64,000 nt of DNA. It comes from an uncultured Dysosmobacter sp. Lineage in GTDB: Bacteria > Bacillota > Clostridia > Oscillospirales > Oscillospiraceae. The notes under the pieces were generated by a model that was not told the DNA's origin, ran no database searches, and saw nothing but the letters and a program-made list of their open reading frames with translations. The stretch spans positions 62,001 to 126,000 of the forward strand of contig NZ_CANRKH010000003.1 of the NCBI RefSeq assembly GCF_947631165.1. Direction: 5' to 3'. Position 1 is the first letter of the stretch; every line of letters starts with the position of its first letter. Below, piece after piece: positions 1-6,926 of this stretch. The position numbers and the translations under genes were made by a program.

Positions 1-139
1 GCGCCTCGGACAACATCCGGCTGATCAGGGGACGGGAGACCCCCAGCTCTCTGGCAATATCGCTCTGTTTCCAGTCCTCCAGATAATACCGGCGGGCCAC
101 ATGGGCCAGCCGTTTTTGCTTTTCCTGACTGATTTTCAC
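1..139 (-). CDS. SorC/DeoR-like transcriptional regulator, N-terminal fragment
   Basis: The gene runs off the left edge; about 46 residues are visible. Translation from a GTG at 137-139 gives a helix-turn-helix with a Tyr-Tyr-Leu-Glu-Asp-Trp lead-in followed by SDIARELGVSRPLISRMLSE. This resembles the N-terminal DNA-binding domain of SorC-type sugar-sensing regulators. The effector-binding domain lies outside the window, so ligand and targets cannot be named. A GAGGCG-like ribosome site precedes the GTG. An unrelated HTH family with a similar N-terminus remains possible. Confidence 0.6.
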   Translation of the reverse strand, partial: MKISQEKQKRLAHVARRYYLEDWKQSDIARELGVSRPLISRMLSEA

Positions 140-246
140 ATTAGCGCCTCTTTCGTTAAAGAGTTATTACATATGTTACTTATAATATAAATGGGATTCC
201 CGCACAATGTCAAGCCTGGAAAATGATTTGTGCTCCACAAGTCAAA

Positions 247-1449
247 TCATGCGGAGCCTTTCCTGCAATCAGGCTTCCGCGGACTTTCTGAAAAAAGGCC
301 GTCATCATCGCACAGGCCCGGCCATGTCAGATCACAGCTTTCCGCCTGCTGGAATTCCTCCGGTGTATTACAGTTCAAAAGGAGTTCCTCCGGGCCGTAA
401 TACTCGTAAACCGACCATTCCACCAGGTCCCGCAGCGCGCGGACCGGTGCGCTGCGCTCCGCGATCAGCGGTGCGATGACCTCTCCCACAGATTTATCGT
501 ACACACCGATCAACGGCTCTTGTTTGCCGTGATGCCCCAAAACGGTGACGCCCATCTCGTGAGCACAGCACATTTTAGAGAGGACCCACGCCGGGAGCAG
601 GGGCGTATCCACGGTCAAAACAATACACTGAGGATGCTCTGCCGTCTGCAGACACGCATGCAGCCCGCCCAGTGGGCCGCGCTCCTGCAGTATATCTGGT
701 ATGATCTTGGTTCCCGGCAAGGCGGGACAGTTGGCGCCGGAGAGCAGAATATCCGTGATGCCCAGGGCACGCAGCTTATCGGCCTGCCACTCCAGCAGTG
801 TTTTTCCATGCAGGAGCAGATTGGCCTTTTCGCGTCCCATACGGCTGGATTTTCCCCCTGCGAGAATCATGCCGCTGAACTGCCGTTTTTGCTTTTCTGC
901 CCGTTCCTTCTGCAAGTTGGCCCGCGCTATCCGGATCTCCAGCTCCGATACCTCCAACCGCTTTGCCAGCCGCACCGCGGCCGCCTGCTTGACCTGTGTG
1001 TCCTTGGGGGTATACTCCAGCAGTGCGGCGATCAGGAGCGCTCCGCACCAGCTGGGACAGCCGGGCATATAGCCTTCAAAATCGATTCCAAGCACTGTGC
1101 CCTGTTCCGCGTCCCACAGAAAATTCCGCAGATTCCCCTCCGCAGGCAACTGTCCCAGGGAGCGGCTGCACCCGGAGATCCATGCCGCCAGCGCGTCCCA
1201 GGGCTCTGGGCAAAATCCGGCGCGCTCCTGCCGCTCCAGCTCCTCCAGCAGCGTCGGCTGCGGGCAACGCGCCAGTGTCAGCATACCAGGCCGCGCTTCC
1301 AGCAGTTCCGGATGCGGCATCCGCAGGACACGGTAAACATCATATTCCCGCTGCCAATCCTCTATTTGCGTGAAGTGCTTTTCCACCGCACAGCGGCCGT
1401 TCCAGGTGACAGGATAGACCTGGTTCCGCCGGCTGAAAAAGAGAGTCAT
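247..1449 (-). CDS. mobA: Fusion of kinase-like N-terminal domain with MobA-type molybdenum cofactor guanylyltransferase
   Basis: The C-terminal half (about residues 192-375) is a MobA domain. It has the nucleotide-binding signature MILAGGKSSRMGREKANLLL, a GPLGGL segment and the metal-binding LTVDTPLLP. MobA attaches GMP to molybdopterin to make the MGD cofactor of DMSO-reductase-family enzymes. Residues 1-190 resemble a degenerate aminoglycoside/RIO-like phosphotransferase fold (EGNLRNFLWD and GIDFEGY). MobA is normally about 190-200 aa, so this 400-aa protein is roughly double length. The ATG overlaps the upstream stop as ATGA, implying translational coupling. The molybdoenzyme at 6927-9092 is a plausible client. 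The MobA assignment is solid; the role of the N-terminal domain is unknown. Confidence 0.85.
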   Translation of the reverse strand: MTLFFSRRNQVYPVTWNGRCAVEKHFTQIEDWQREYDVYRVLRMPHPELLEARPGMLTLARCPQPTLLEELERQERAGFCPEPWDALAAWISGCSRSLGQLPAEGNLRNFLWDAEQGTVLGIDFEGYMPGCPSWCGALLIAALLEYTPKDTQVKQAAAVRLAKRLEVSELEIRIARANLQKERAEKQKRQFSGMILAGGKSSRMGREKANLLLHGKTLLEWQADKLRALGITDILLSGANCPALPGTKIIPDILQERGPLGGLHACLQTAEHPQCIVLTVDTPLLPAWVLSKMCCAHEMGVTVLGHHGKQEPLIGVYDKSVGEVIAPLIAERSAPVRALRDLVEWSVYEYYGPEELLLNCNTPEEFQQAESCDLTWPGLCDDDGLFSESPRKPDCRKGSA

Positions 1450-1895
1450 GATATTTCGATCCGTGCGACATGGGACACGTTGCGCTTGCTGTTGGCGTCG
1501 CCGAAAACAATCAGCCGTGCGCCCTCTTCCTCTTCCAGCAGGTAGACCTCCCGCTCCCCATGCAGCTCCGCGAACGTGAGCTCCGCGTAGTATTCATCGT
1601 CCGCGATCACAGAGACGGTCTCATAGGATGTCACGCCGGCAGAGGCGAGAAGTTCTTCCAGCGGGAATCCCATAGCGTCTATCTCGAACGTCTCGCCCTT
1701 TGCGTTGGAAATGCTCCCTTGCACGGGGTGCAGTTCCAGCTCCGTCAGGCTGACAGAGACCGTTTTTTCTTCATACATGATCTGTATCTGACCCTCTTCG
1801 GTGCTGGTCCTTGTAGCCAGGTGGACACATGCCACCACGCCCGTCAGCAGGATGACCCCCGCCGCCAGCAGTACGCGTATATGTTTCTTTTTCAT
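1446..1895 (-). CDS. Small exported protein of the molybdenum-cofactor operon
   Basis: The 149-aa protein begins with a lysine-rich stretch and a hydrophobic segment (about residues 7-25), consistent with a signal peptide or membrane anchor. A beta-rich domain of about 110 residues follows. It vaguely recalls the molybdopterin-binding fold of sulfite-oxidase-like proteins, but I see no clear cofactor ligand. It lies between the S-component and MobA genes, overlapping both by ATGA junctions, so the three are co-translated. Function is not established; a periplasmic-side accessory to a molybdoenzyme is only an inference from context. Confidence 0.6.
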   Translation of the reverse strand: MKKKHIRVLLAAGVILLTGVVACVHLATRTSTEEGQIQIMYEEKTVSVSLTELELHPVQGSISNAKGETFEIDAMGFPLEELLASAGVTSYETVSVIADDEYYAELTFAELHGEREVYLLEEEEGARLIVFGDANSKRNVSHVARIEIS

Positions 1896-2473
1896 ACGGA
1901 AACACCATCCTTTATGGGTTTGATCTTAAAATCCTGCCTGATCTGCACACCGATCACAGGCGTCAGGCGCTGCGCGATCTTCGCGCCCAGCAGCCCGCAG
2001 AGGATCCCGGAGGAAAGCGCAATACAGGCATACAGAGCCAATACAATTCCGCTGAGGCGGAAGACGATGAGATTTGCCGTAGCGGCGGCGCTAATAGCGG
2101 CCAGCCCGTTGGCCAGTGCCATGCGGTCCGCCCGGGAGAGCGGTGTTTTGGCGGTCCCCTTCAGAACCAGGTCGATCACCAGCCCCGGGACGATATAGCC
2201 TACAGGTGCCAGTGCCCCCATGCTGCCCACCATGCCAAAGGATAACGCGATCACACTCTGCACAGCACCCATCAGCGTGCCGCAGAAGCCCCCCGGCACA
2301 AGAATAACGGCGATCACAAGGAACATCAGGGAAAAGCTGGTGGCGATGCCCCCCGGAACATGGAGCGCATCTGTGACAATATTCGTCAGGGGGGAGATCA
2401 GCCGTTTAGCAAACAGGCCCAGGTCACAGCACAGGGCCAGAAAGATTACAGTTCGCAAGCGATAATTTTTCAA
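1892..2473 (-). CDS. ECF-type transporter S component (putative)
   Basis: The 193-aa protein is strongly hydrophobic, with about five to six membrane segments, small-residue-rich helices and PGG turns such as VPGGIATSFSLMFLV and ILVPGGFCG. These are typical of substrate-binding S components of energy-coupling-factor transporters. I place the start at a TTG (2471-2473) after an AAAGGA ribosome site. A longer reading frame upstream would read through the leader hairpin. It is the first gene of the operon with MobA and lies directly behind a terminator-containing leader. This hints at a substrate linked to molybdenum cofactor supply, but the substrate cannot be read from sequence. Confidence 0.65.
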   Translation of the reverse strand: MKNYRLRTVIFLALCCDLGLFAKRLISPLTNIVTDALHVPGGIATSFSLMFLVIAVILVPGGFCGTLMGAVQSVIALSFGMVGSMGALAPVGYIVPGLVIDLVLKGTAKTPLSRADRMALANGLAAISAAATANLIVFRLSGIVLALYACIALSSGILCGLLGAKIAQRLTPVIGVQIRQDFKIKPIKDGVSV

Positions 2474-2502
2474 ATCACCATTTCCTTTCTCTAAAAAATG
2501 AT

Positions 2503-2534
2503 AAGAGCCGGAGGGCTTTTCCCTTCCGGCTCTT
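2503..2534 (-). terminator. Attenuator hairpin upstream of the S-component gene
   Basis: On the minus strand a 14-bp stem (AAGAGCCGGAAGGG against CCCTCCGGCTCTT, with a small mismatch) and an AAAA loop are followed by a T-rich tract (2493-2499). This intrinsic terminator sits about 30 bases before the TTG start of the operon's first gene. In that position it would act as a transcription-attenuation platform rather than as the end of a gene. Confidence 0.75.
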
Positions 2535-2712
2535 GCTGATCCAAGAGGAAAATGGCTGTAAAGGACAGGTCCCTTCCAGAGCGGCAGCTCTCGGACGGTC
2601 CTATCATACAGTCCCCTTCTCAAACACGGAAGGCCGCTTCGTTTCCGAAACGACCCAGGCCAGGCCGCCATGGTCTCCTTTAGGCGGGATGGCTCGGAGA
2701 TGATCTCGGTCA
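2535..2712 (-). promoter_or_regulatory. Structured leader RNA, candidate Moco-type riboswitch
   Basis: About 180 bases separate the upstream gene from the attenuator hairpin. The leader contains several complementary GC-rich blocks, including CTCCGAGCC, CCTAAAGGAGACC and GGCGGCCTGGCC near its 5' end. The layout of aptamer-like RNA, terminator, then ribosome site is that of a riboswitch. The operon contains MobA, so a molybdenum-cofactor aptamer is the leading candidate. I judged this by eye and by context. A covariance search against the Rfam Moco model would decide it. Confidence 0.5.
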
Positions 2713-2717
2713 AATTG

Positions 2718-3722
2718 TTACGCTTCCCACTGGTTCAGCAGCAGGGAAACGCCGCGGTTTTGCTCTTTTGCCCGCAAATAGGCCAGGTAGGCGCAGTTCA
2801 GATCATGAGCGCCCATTCCCATGTGGGTGGAAACGATGATCTCGGACGGGTCCTCGCGGCCCGGGCACTTTCCTGCCAGCACCTCTGTCATGTCTCCAAA
2901 CACGTCGTCGATGGACAGCGTCCCGTCCGGGTCCAGCTCAGGGTCCTCGATGATATCCATATCCGGTGGGCGGTAGCCCAGGAACCACTTTGCTTTTCTG
3001 GAAATTTCGGAGTCCATATCCCGGAAGCCCTCCATCCCGATGATGGTCATGCCGGGCTTCAGCTGGTCCGCCGTAAGCAGCGGCTTCATCGCACCAGAAG
3101 CCAGCAGCACCAGCAGGCTCCCCTCCAGCGCTTCCTGCGGAGTGGCGCAGCCCACGATCTCCGCCCGCTCCCTGTACGCATCCCGCACCTGCTGGATAGG
3201 GCCGCTGCTGCGGCTGAACACCCGCACCTGGCGGATCGTGGGGAACTGGGTCAGAAATCCCCTGATCCCCGCCCGGGCCTGCACGCCGCAGCCAAAAACG
3301 GATAAGACCTCCGGGTCCGGATTCGCCAGATGCTTCGCCTGCACCACACCGTGGCCGCCGGCTGTCCGCATGGCGGTAATGGCCGTAGCGCCGACGATGG
3401 CAAACGGAGACCCGGTGGTCGTGTCACTCAGGATCACCAGGTTGCCGTGGCTGAAGGGATAGCCGGGCTGAGGCGCGCCGAATGTGCTGATCCATTTCAG
3501 CCCGGCCACCTTCTTGTCCCGCAGCACGGCCGGCATGGAATGAAAATTATTGCTGCCGCCCTCATCTGTGACCATCAGGGACATCCTGCCCACCTCGATA
3601 TCGCCGGTCCCAATGTGGTAAAAAGTGCTCTCCGCCGCGGCGATGGCATCCGCAGGGGTCAGCAGTTCCCGCACGTCCTGTTCACTGAGAAACAGGATCT
3701 CTTCCGTCAGTTTGTTCGTCAT
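2718..3722 (-). CDS. Ornithine cyclodeaminase/mu-crystallin family protein
   Basis: The 334-aa protein has the family layout: an N-terminal substrate domain (EILFLSEQDVRELLTPADAI) and a Rossmann domain with GCGVQARA near residue 150. Members use NAD(P) for deamination/cyclisation of ornithine or for imine and ketimine reduction. The start is the ATG at 3722 behind GAGAGGA. It overlaps the end of the opine-dehydrogenase-like gene upstream, so the two are probably co-transcribed. That pairing suggests secondary-amine or opine-type chemistry rather than classical proline synthesis, but the substrate is not evident. Confidence 0.8.
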   Translation of the reverse strand: MTNKLTEEILFLSEQDVRELLTPADAIAAAESTFYHIGTGDIEVGRMSLMVTDEGGSNNFHSMPAVLRDKKVAGLKWISTFGAPQPGYPFSHGNLVILSDTTTGSPFAIVGATAITAMRTAGGHGVVQAKHLANPDPEVLSVFGCGVQARAGIRGFLTQFPTIRQVRVFSRSSGPIQQVRDAYRERAEIVGCATPQEALEGSLLVLLASGAMKPLLTADQLKPGMTIIGMEGFRDMDSEISRKAKWFLGYRPPDMDIIEDPELDPDGTLSIDDVFGDMTEVLAGKCPGREDPSEIIVSTHMGMGAHDLNCAYLAYLRAKEQNRGVSLLLNQWEA

Positions 3723-3733
3723 CCCGTGTCCTC

Positions 3734-4804
3734 TCAAGAAATACGGGCCACGATCTCGTCCATGGAGAGGGACTTGTCAAAGCCCAGGTTCTCCAGATTC
3801 CGGCCCTCCGCCGCATAGTCCGTGCCGTTGATGGAAGAGGCTAACTGGATGATGGCCCGCAGGGTCGGCATCGGCACGCCCAGCCGTTCCGCGCAGGACA
3901 GCGCCAGAGCGCCGCAGGCCCAGCAGTCCTCGGCAACGTAGCGGTGCGTCAGGCTGTCGGGACCGGTCAGCGTGCGGAAAACATCATATTCGGGATGGTT
4001 TTTCCAATCCCGCAGCTCTTCGAAAAACTCTGTGGCAGAGTCCCGCTCCTCCAGGCCGAATTTCGCCACCAGTGCCATCCGCTCCCGCCGGATGGCGTCC
4101 GTGCAGCGGATCGCGGCGTCGCTGAGGCCGTGCTGAAACAGGATGAAGTCCTCTCCCATGTCCTCGATCTTGGCGGCAGAGAGCAGCGTCGTGCCGATAT
4201 GCAGCACATAGTTGTCAGACAGCAGCGCCCCCTCAAACACATTGCGGTTGGGGACGAAATCCAGTACGCCCTCTGCAAAGCTGATGAATGCGGACGTTTT
4301 GCTGCCGGGAAGGGCGGCCACCTTCTTCTTGCGGATCGGCAGGCCGATGGTCACTTCCGCCTTGCCGCTGATCCGGCAGGGGCAGAGGTTGCCCTCCAGC
4401 TCGGCGATCATGTTCGCCTCGGGATCGATGCCGTGCCGGTCGAACACCCGCCGGACGGAGAAGGAGCCCAGATTACCGGGGGACAGCAGGATGTGCTGGC
4501 CAGGCTTCAAACAGGGGGCGATGGTATTCGCCACCTCTTCCTGTCTTGTGGCGGGCACGCAGACCACGATCAGCTCCGCGCCGGCCAGGGCCTTCTCCGG
4601 GTCCGTGGTGACCCCGGCAGGCTGATAGAAACCGCAGCCGGCGCTGCCGCGCATCAGCAGGCCGCCCGCCTCCCGGACGTTTTCCAGAACGTCGGAAAAC
4701 TTGTCGTTGTCGTACAGGGTTACGGAAAAGCCCTTTGCCGTGAAAAACGCCGTCGCGGCATAGCCGGTGGAGCCGCCGCCGATCACAGTGATATTTCGGA
4801 TCAT
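3734..4804 (-). CDS. NAD/NADP octopine/nopaline dehydrogenase family protein
   Basis: The 356-aa protein opens with a Rossmann nucleotide-binding motif (ITVIGGGSTGYAATAFF). The substrate half follows, with a histidine-containing segment, NHPEYDVFRTLTGPDS, and an alpha-helical C-terminus, as in opine dehydrogenases. These enzymes reductively condense an amino acid with a 2-oxo acid, or do the reverse. The ATG at 4804 has an ideal AAGGAGG site seven bases upstream. The next gene encodes an ornithine-cyclodeaminase homologue with related redox chemistry. The exact substrates are unknown. Confidence 0.8.
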   Translation of the reverse strand: MIRNITVIGGGSTGYAATAFFTAKGFSVTLYDNDKFSDVLENVREAGGLLMRGSAGCGFYQPAGVTTDPEKALAGAELIVVCVPATRQEEVANTIAPCLKPGQHILLSPGNLGSFSVRRVFDRHGIDPEANMIAELEGNLCPCRISGKAEVTIGLPIRKKKVAALPGSKTSAFISFAEGVLDFVPNRNVFEGALLSDNYVLHIGTTLLSAAKIEDMGEDFILFQHGLSDAAIRCTDAIRRERMALVAKFGLEERDSATEFFEELRDWKNHPEYDVFRTLTGPDSLTHRYVAEDCWACGALALSCAERLGVPMPTLRAIIQLASSINGTDYAAEGRNLENLGFDKSLSMDEIVARIS

Positions 4805-4978
4805 AATGAACCTCCTTTTCAATTTGGGGACCGTTTATCGATATCAATACCATACCACGGTTTTCACGGCTTGTGTTATCGCCTTTTTTGTTAGAGGCCT
4901 ACCGACAACTACTGTTGGACATCCCGCATGATAAAGGATAGTATTTTATCGAGCAGAATCCATTGGGAGGTTAGAAGT

Positions 4979-6253
4979 GTGAAAAATGCTGCAATTATTG
5001 GTTTCGGCTGCGCCGGCTATCACGCGGCCAAAGCTCTTAGGGAAAAATGTCCCGCATGCGATATCCATGTGTATTCCAACACCCATGAGGCTCCGGCAAA
5101 TCCCATGCTGACCACCTATTACGTCGCGGGAAAGCTTCCCCGCAGCGGTGTGTTCCCCCTCGGAACGAAGGAGGAGATCGTGTCCTCTCTGAACATCCGC
5201 CTCCATGAGGACACACCGGTGAAGCGGGTGCTCGCGGAGAAGCGGGCCGTGGTGCTGGAGGACGGTACGGAAACCGTTTATGACGAGATCATCCTGGCAA
5301 GCGGCTCCCATCCGTTCATGCCTCCGATCAAGGGATTGCCCAAGCGCAATGTGTACGTCATGCGGACGGTGGACGACGCAGATCTTCTTCTGAACGCCAT
5401 CCACGGCGGGATCTCCTCCGCCCTGGTCATCGGCGCGTCCTGGGTCGGCATCAAGGTCGTGGAGGCCCTGGCCGCCCATCAGGTTCCCACCACGATGGCG
5501 GATATGGCGCCCCGCATCTTCCCTACCGCTATTCTTCCGGATGTGGCGGACGTGATCCATGCCCGTTTGGAGGCCAAGGGCATCTCCCTGCTGTTTGGCC
5601 GGGGCATCGATTCCATGGAGGAACAGGAGGACGGCATCGTGTGCCGCTTCAGCGACGGCACCAGCATCAAAACGCAGATCGTGGCACTGTGCCTCGGCCT
5701 GCGCCCCAGCATTTCCTATCTGGACCCGGCTGAGATCAAAATCAACCGCGGCGTAGTCGTGGACATGAAAATGCGGACCAGTGTCCCCCATATTTACGCG
5801 GTGGGAGACTGCTGCGAGGCCAAAGAGATCATTCACGACCAGTATGTAGTGGTGAACCTGTGGGCGAACGCCGTGCGCCAGGGAACTGTCGCCGGCAGCA
5901 ACGCGGCAGGCGGAGACGAGTCCTTCCAGGGCAACTTTACCCACAATATCACCCACTTTCTTGGAATGGACTTCATCGGCATCGGCGACAACCGGGCGCA
6001 GGGCGACATTTTGGCCTATGAAAGCCCCAGCGGAGATGTAATGTTCCGTGCAATTATTGAAAACGGCAAAATCGCCTGCATCAATATTCTGGACAATTAC
6101 AAAATCAGCGGCGTTCTGAAAAACTATATGATTAAGCGTGTACTTGGCAGTGATGAACCCTTCGACGATAAAAGCAGAGTCCGAATCATGGAAGATCCGT
6201 TGGGCCGCGCTCTGGTTGACTTGCTGGAAACATCTGCCGCATCTGATATTTGA
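4979..6253 (+). CDS. FAD-dependent NAD(P)H oxidoreductase (pyridine nucleotide-disulfide reductase fold)
   Basis: The 424-aa protein has an N-terminal FAD dinucleotide motif (IIGFGCAGYHAAKAL), an LASGSHPFMPP segment, a second NAD(P)H motif (LVIGASWVGIKVVEAL, about residue 150) and the FAD-contacting IYAVGDC. No CxxxxC redox disulfide is visible, which points to the NADH oxidase/rubredoxin-reductase type. The GTG at 4979 is chosen because GGGAGG lies eight bases upstream. The next gene, 19 bases on, is a ferredoxin, so this enzyme probably feeds NAD(P)H electrons into it. Confidence 0.82.
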   Translation: MKNAAIIGFGCAGYHAAKALREKCPACDIHVYSNTHEAPANPMLTTYYVAGKLPRSGVFPLGTKEEIVSSLNIRLHEDTPVKRVLAEKRAVVLEDGTETVYDEIILASGSHPFMPPIKGLPKRNVYVMRTVDDADLLLNAIHGGISSALVIGASWVGIKVVEALAAHQVPTTMADMAPRIFPTAILPDVADVIHARLEAKGISLLFGRGIDSMEEQEDGIVCRFSDGTSIKTQIVALCLGLRPSISYLDPAEIKINRGVVVDMKMRTSVPHIYAVGDCCEAKEIIHDQYVVVNLWANAVRQGTVAGSNAAGGDESFQGNFTHNITHFLGMDFIGIGDNRAQGDILAYESPSGDVMFRAIIENGKIACINILDNYKISGVLKNYMIKRVLGSDEPFDDKSRVRIMEDPLGRALVDLLETSAASDI

Positions 6254-6272
6254 TCGAGAGGAGTAAACAATC

Positions 6273-6788
6273 ATGTCTTATGTTTTTGAATTTGATCCCG
6301 CCCGCTGCTCCGCCTGTGGTGCGTGTGCGGTGGCTTGTATGGATCAGAATGACATCGATATCAAAAGTCTGGAAGAGCCCTTCCGTGTGACCTGCGCCAT
6401 GGAGCGTCAAAGAAACGAATTCAATCAGATCACCTTTATGTCCGTGGCCTGCAACCACTGCGAGGATGCTCCCTGTATCAGTGCCTGCCCTTGCGGTTGC
6501 CTGTACAAGGACGAAGAGACCGGCTTCACCTTGTATGACACCACCAACTGCATTGGCTGCCACAGCTGCGCCATGGCCTGCCCCTTCGGTGCTCCTACCT
6601 ATGGTGCCGACGGCAAAATGAAAAAGTGCGACGGCTGCGTCACCCGTGTCCGCCTGGGTTTACAGCCCGCCTGCGTCCATAACTGCCCCACAGGCGCTCT
6701 TCGTCTTGTCCCCGCTGAGGAGTGGAAAGACGAACGGACCACTTCTGCCATGAAGCGGATTATGGATAAGATGGTCGAAGAACGCTAA
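6273..6788 (+). CDS. 4Fe-4S electron-transfer subunit (DmsB/NrfC-like)
   Basis: The 171-aa protein has four cysteine clusters: CSACGACAVAC, CNHCEDAPCISACP, CIGCHSCAMACP and CDGC...CVHNCP. This is the pattern of four-cluster ferredoxin subunits of DMSO-reductase-family complexes. There is no Tat or Sec signal, so it should act in the cytoplasm. It follows the FAD oxidoreductase and converges on the molybdoenzyme gene. The likely route is NAD(P)H to flavin to Fe-S to molybdenum. Pairing with the molybdoenzyme is inferred from proximity. Confidence 0.88.
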   Translation: MSYVFEFDPARCSACGACAVACMDQNDIDIKSLEEPFRVTCAMERQRNEFNQITFMSVACNHCEDAPCISACPCGCLYKDEETGFTLYDTTNCIGCHSCAMACPFGAPTYGADGKMKKCDGCVTRVRLGLQPACVHNCPTGALRLVPAEEWKDERTTSAMKRIMDKMVEER

Positions 6789-6828
6789 TTGACGTTTACC
6801 GCTTTTCAATAGCTTTCCTTTCTCTTTG

Positions 6829-6912
6829 CCGCCCTTTCTCTGTTACTGGAGAAGGGCGGCATCTCTACTAAAAGAGCACAGCGCCTGCCGGGGTTTTCCC
6901 GGCAGGCGCTGT
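6829..6912. terminator. Two tandem hairpins between convergent genes
   Basis: The first hairpin pairs GCCGCCCTT with AAGGGCGGC (6829-6861). The second is a perfect 15-bp stem, ACAGCGCCTGCCGGG with its complement, around a five-base loop (6878-6912). They separate the ferredoxin gene from the convergent molybdoenzyme gene and can serve both strands. T-runs are modest. Confidence 0.75.
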
Positions 6913-6926
6913 ACTCTCTTATATCA

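Noticed and set aside
4946-6274. Long minus-strand frame opposite the FAD oxidoreductase
   Set aside because: It is His/Asp-rich nonsense antisense to clear FAD and NAD motifs.
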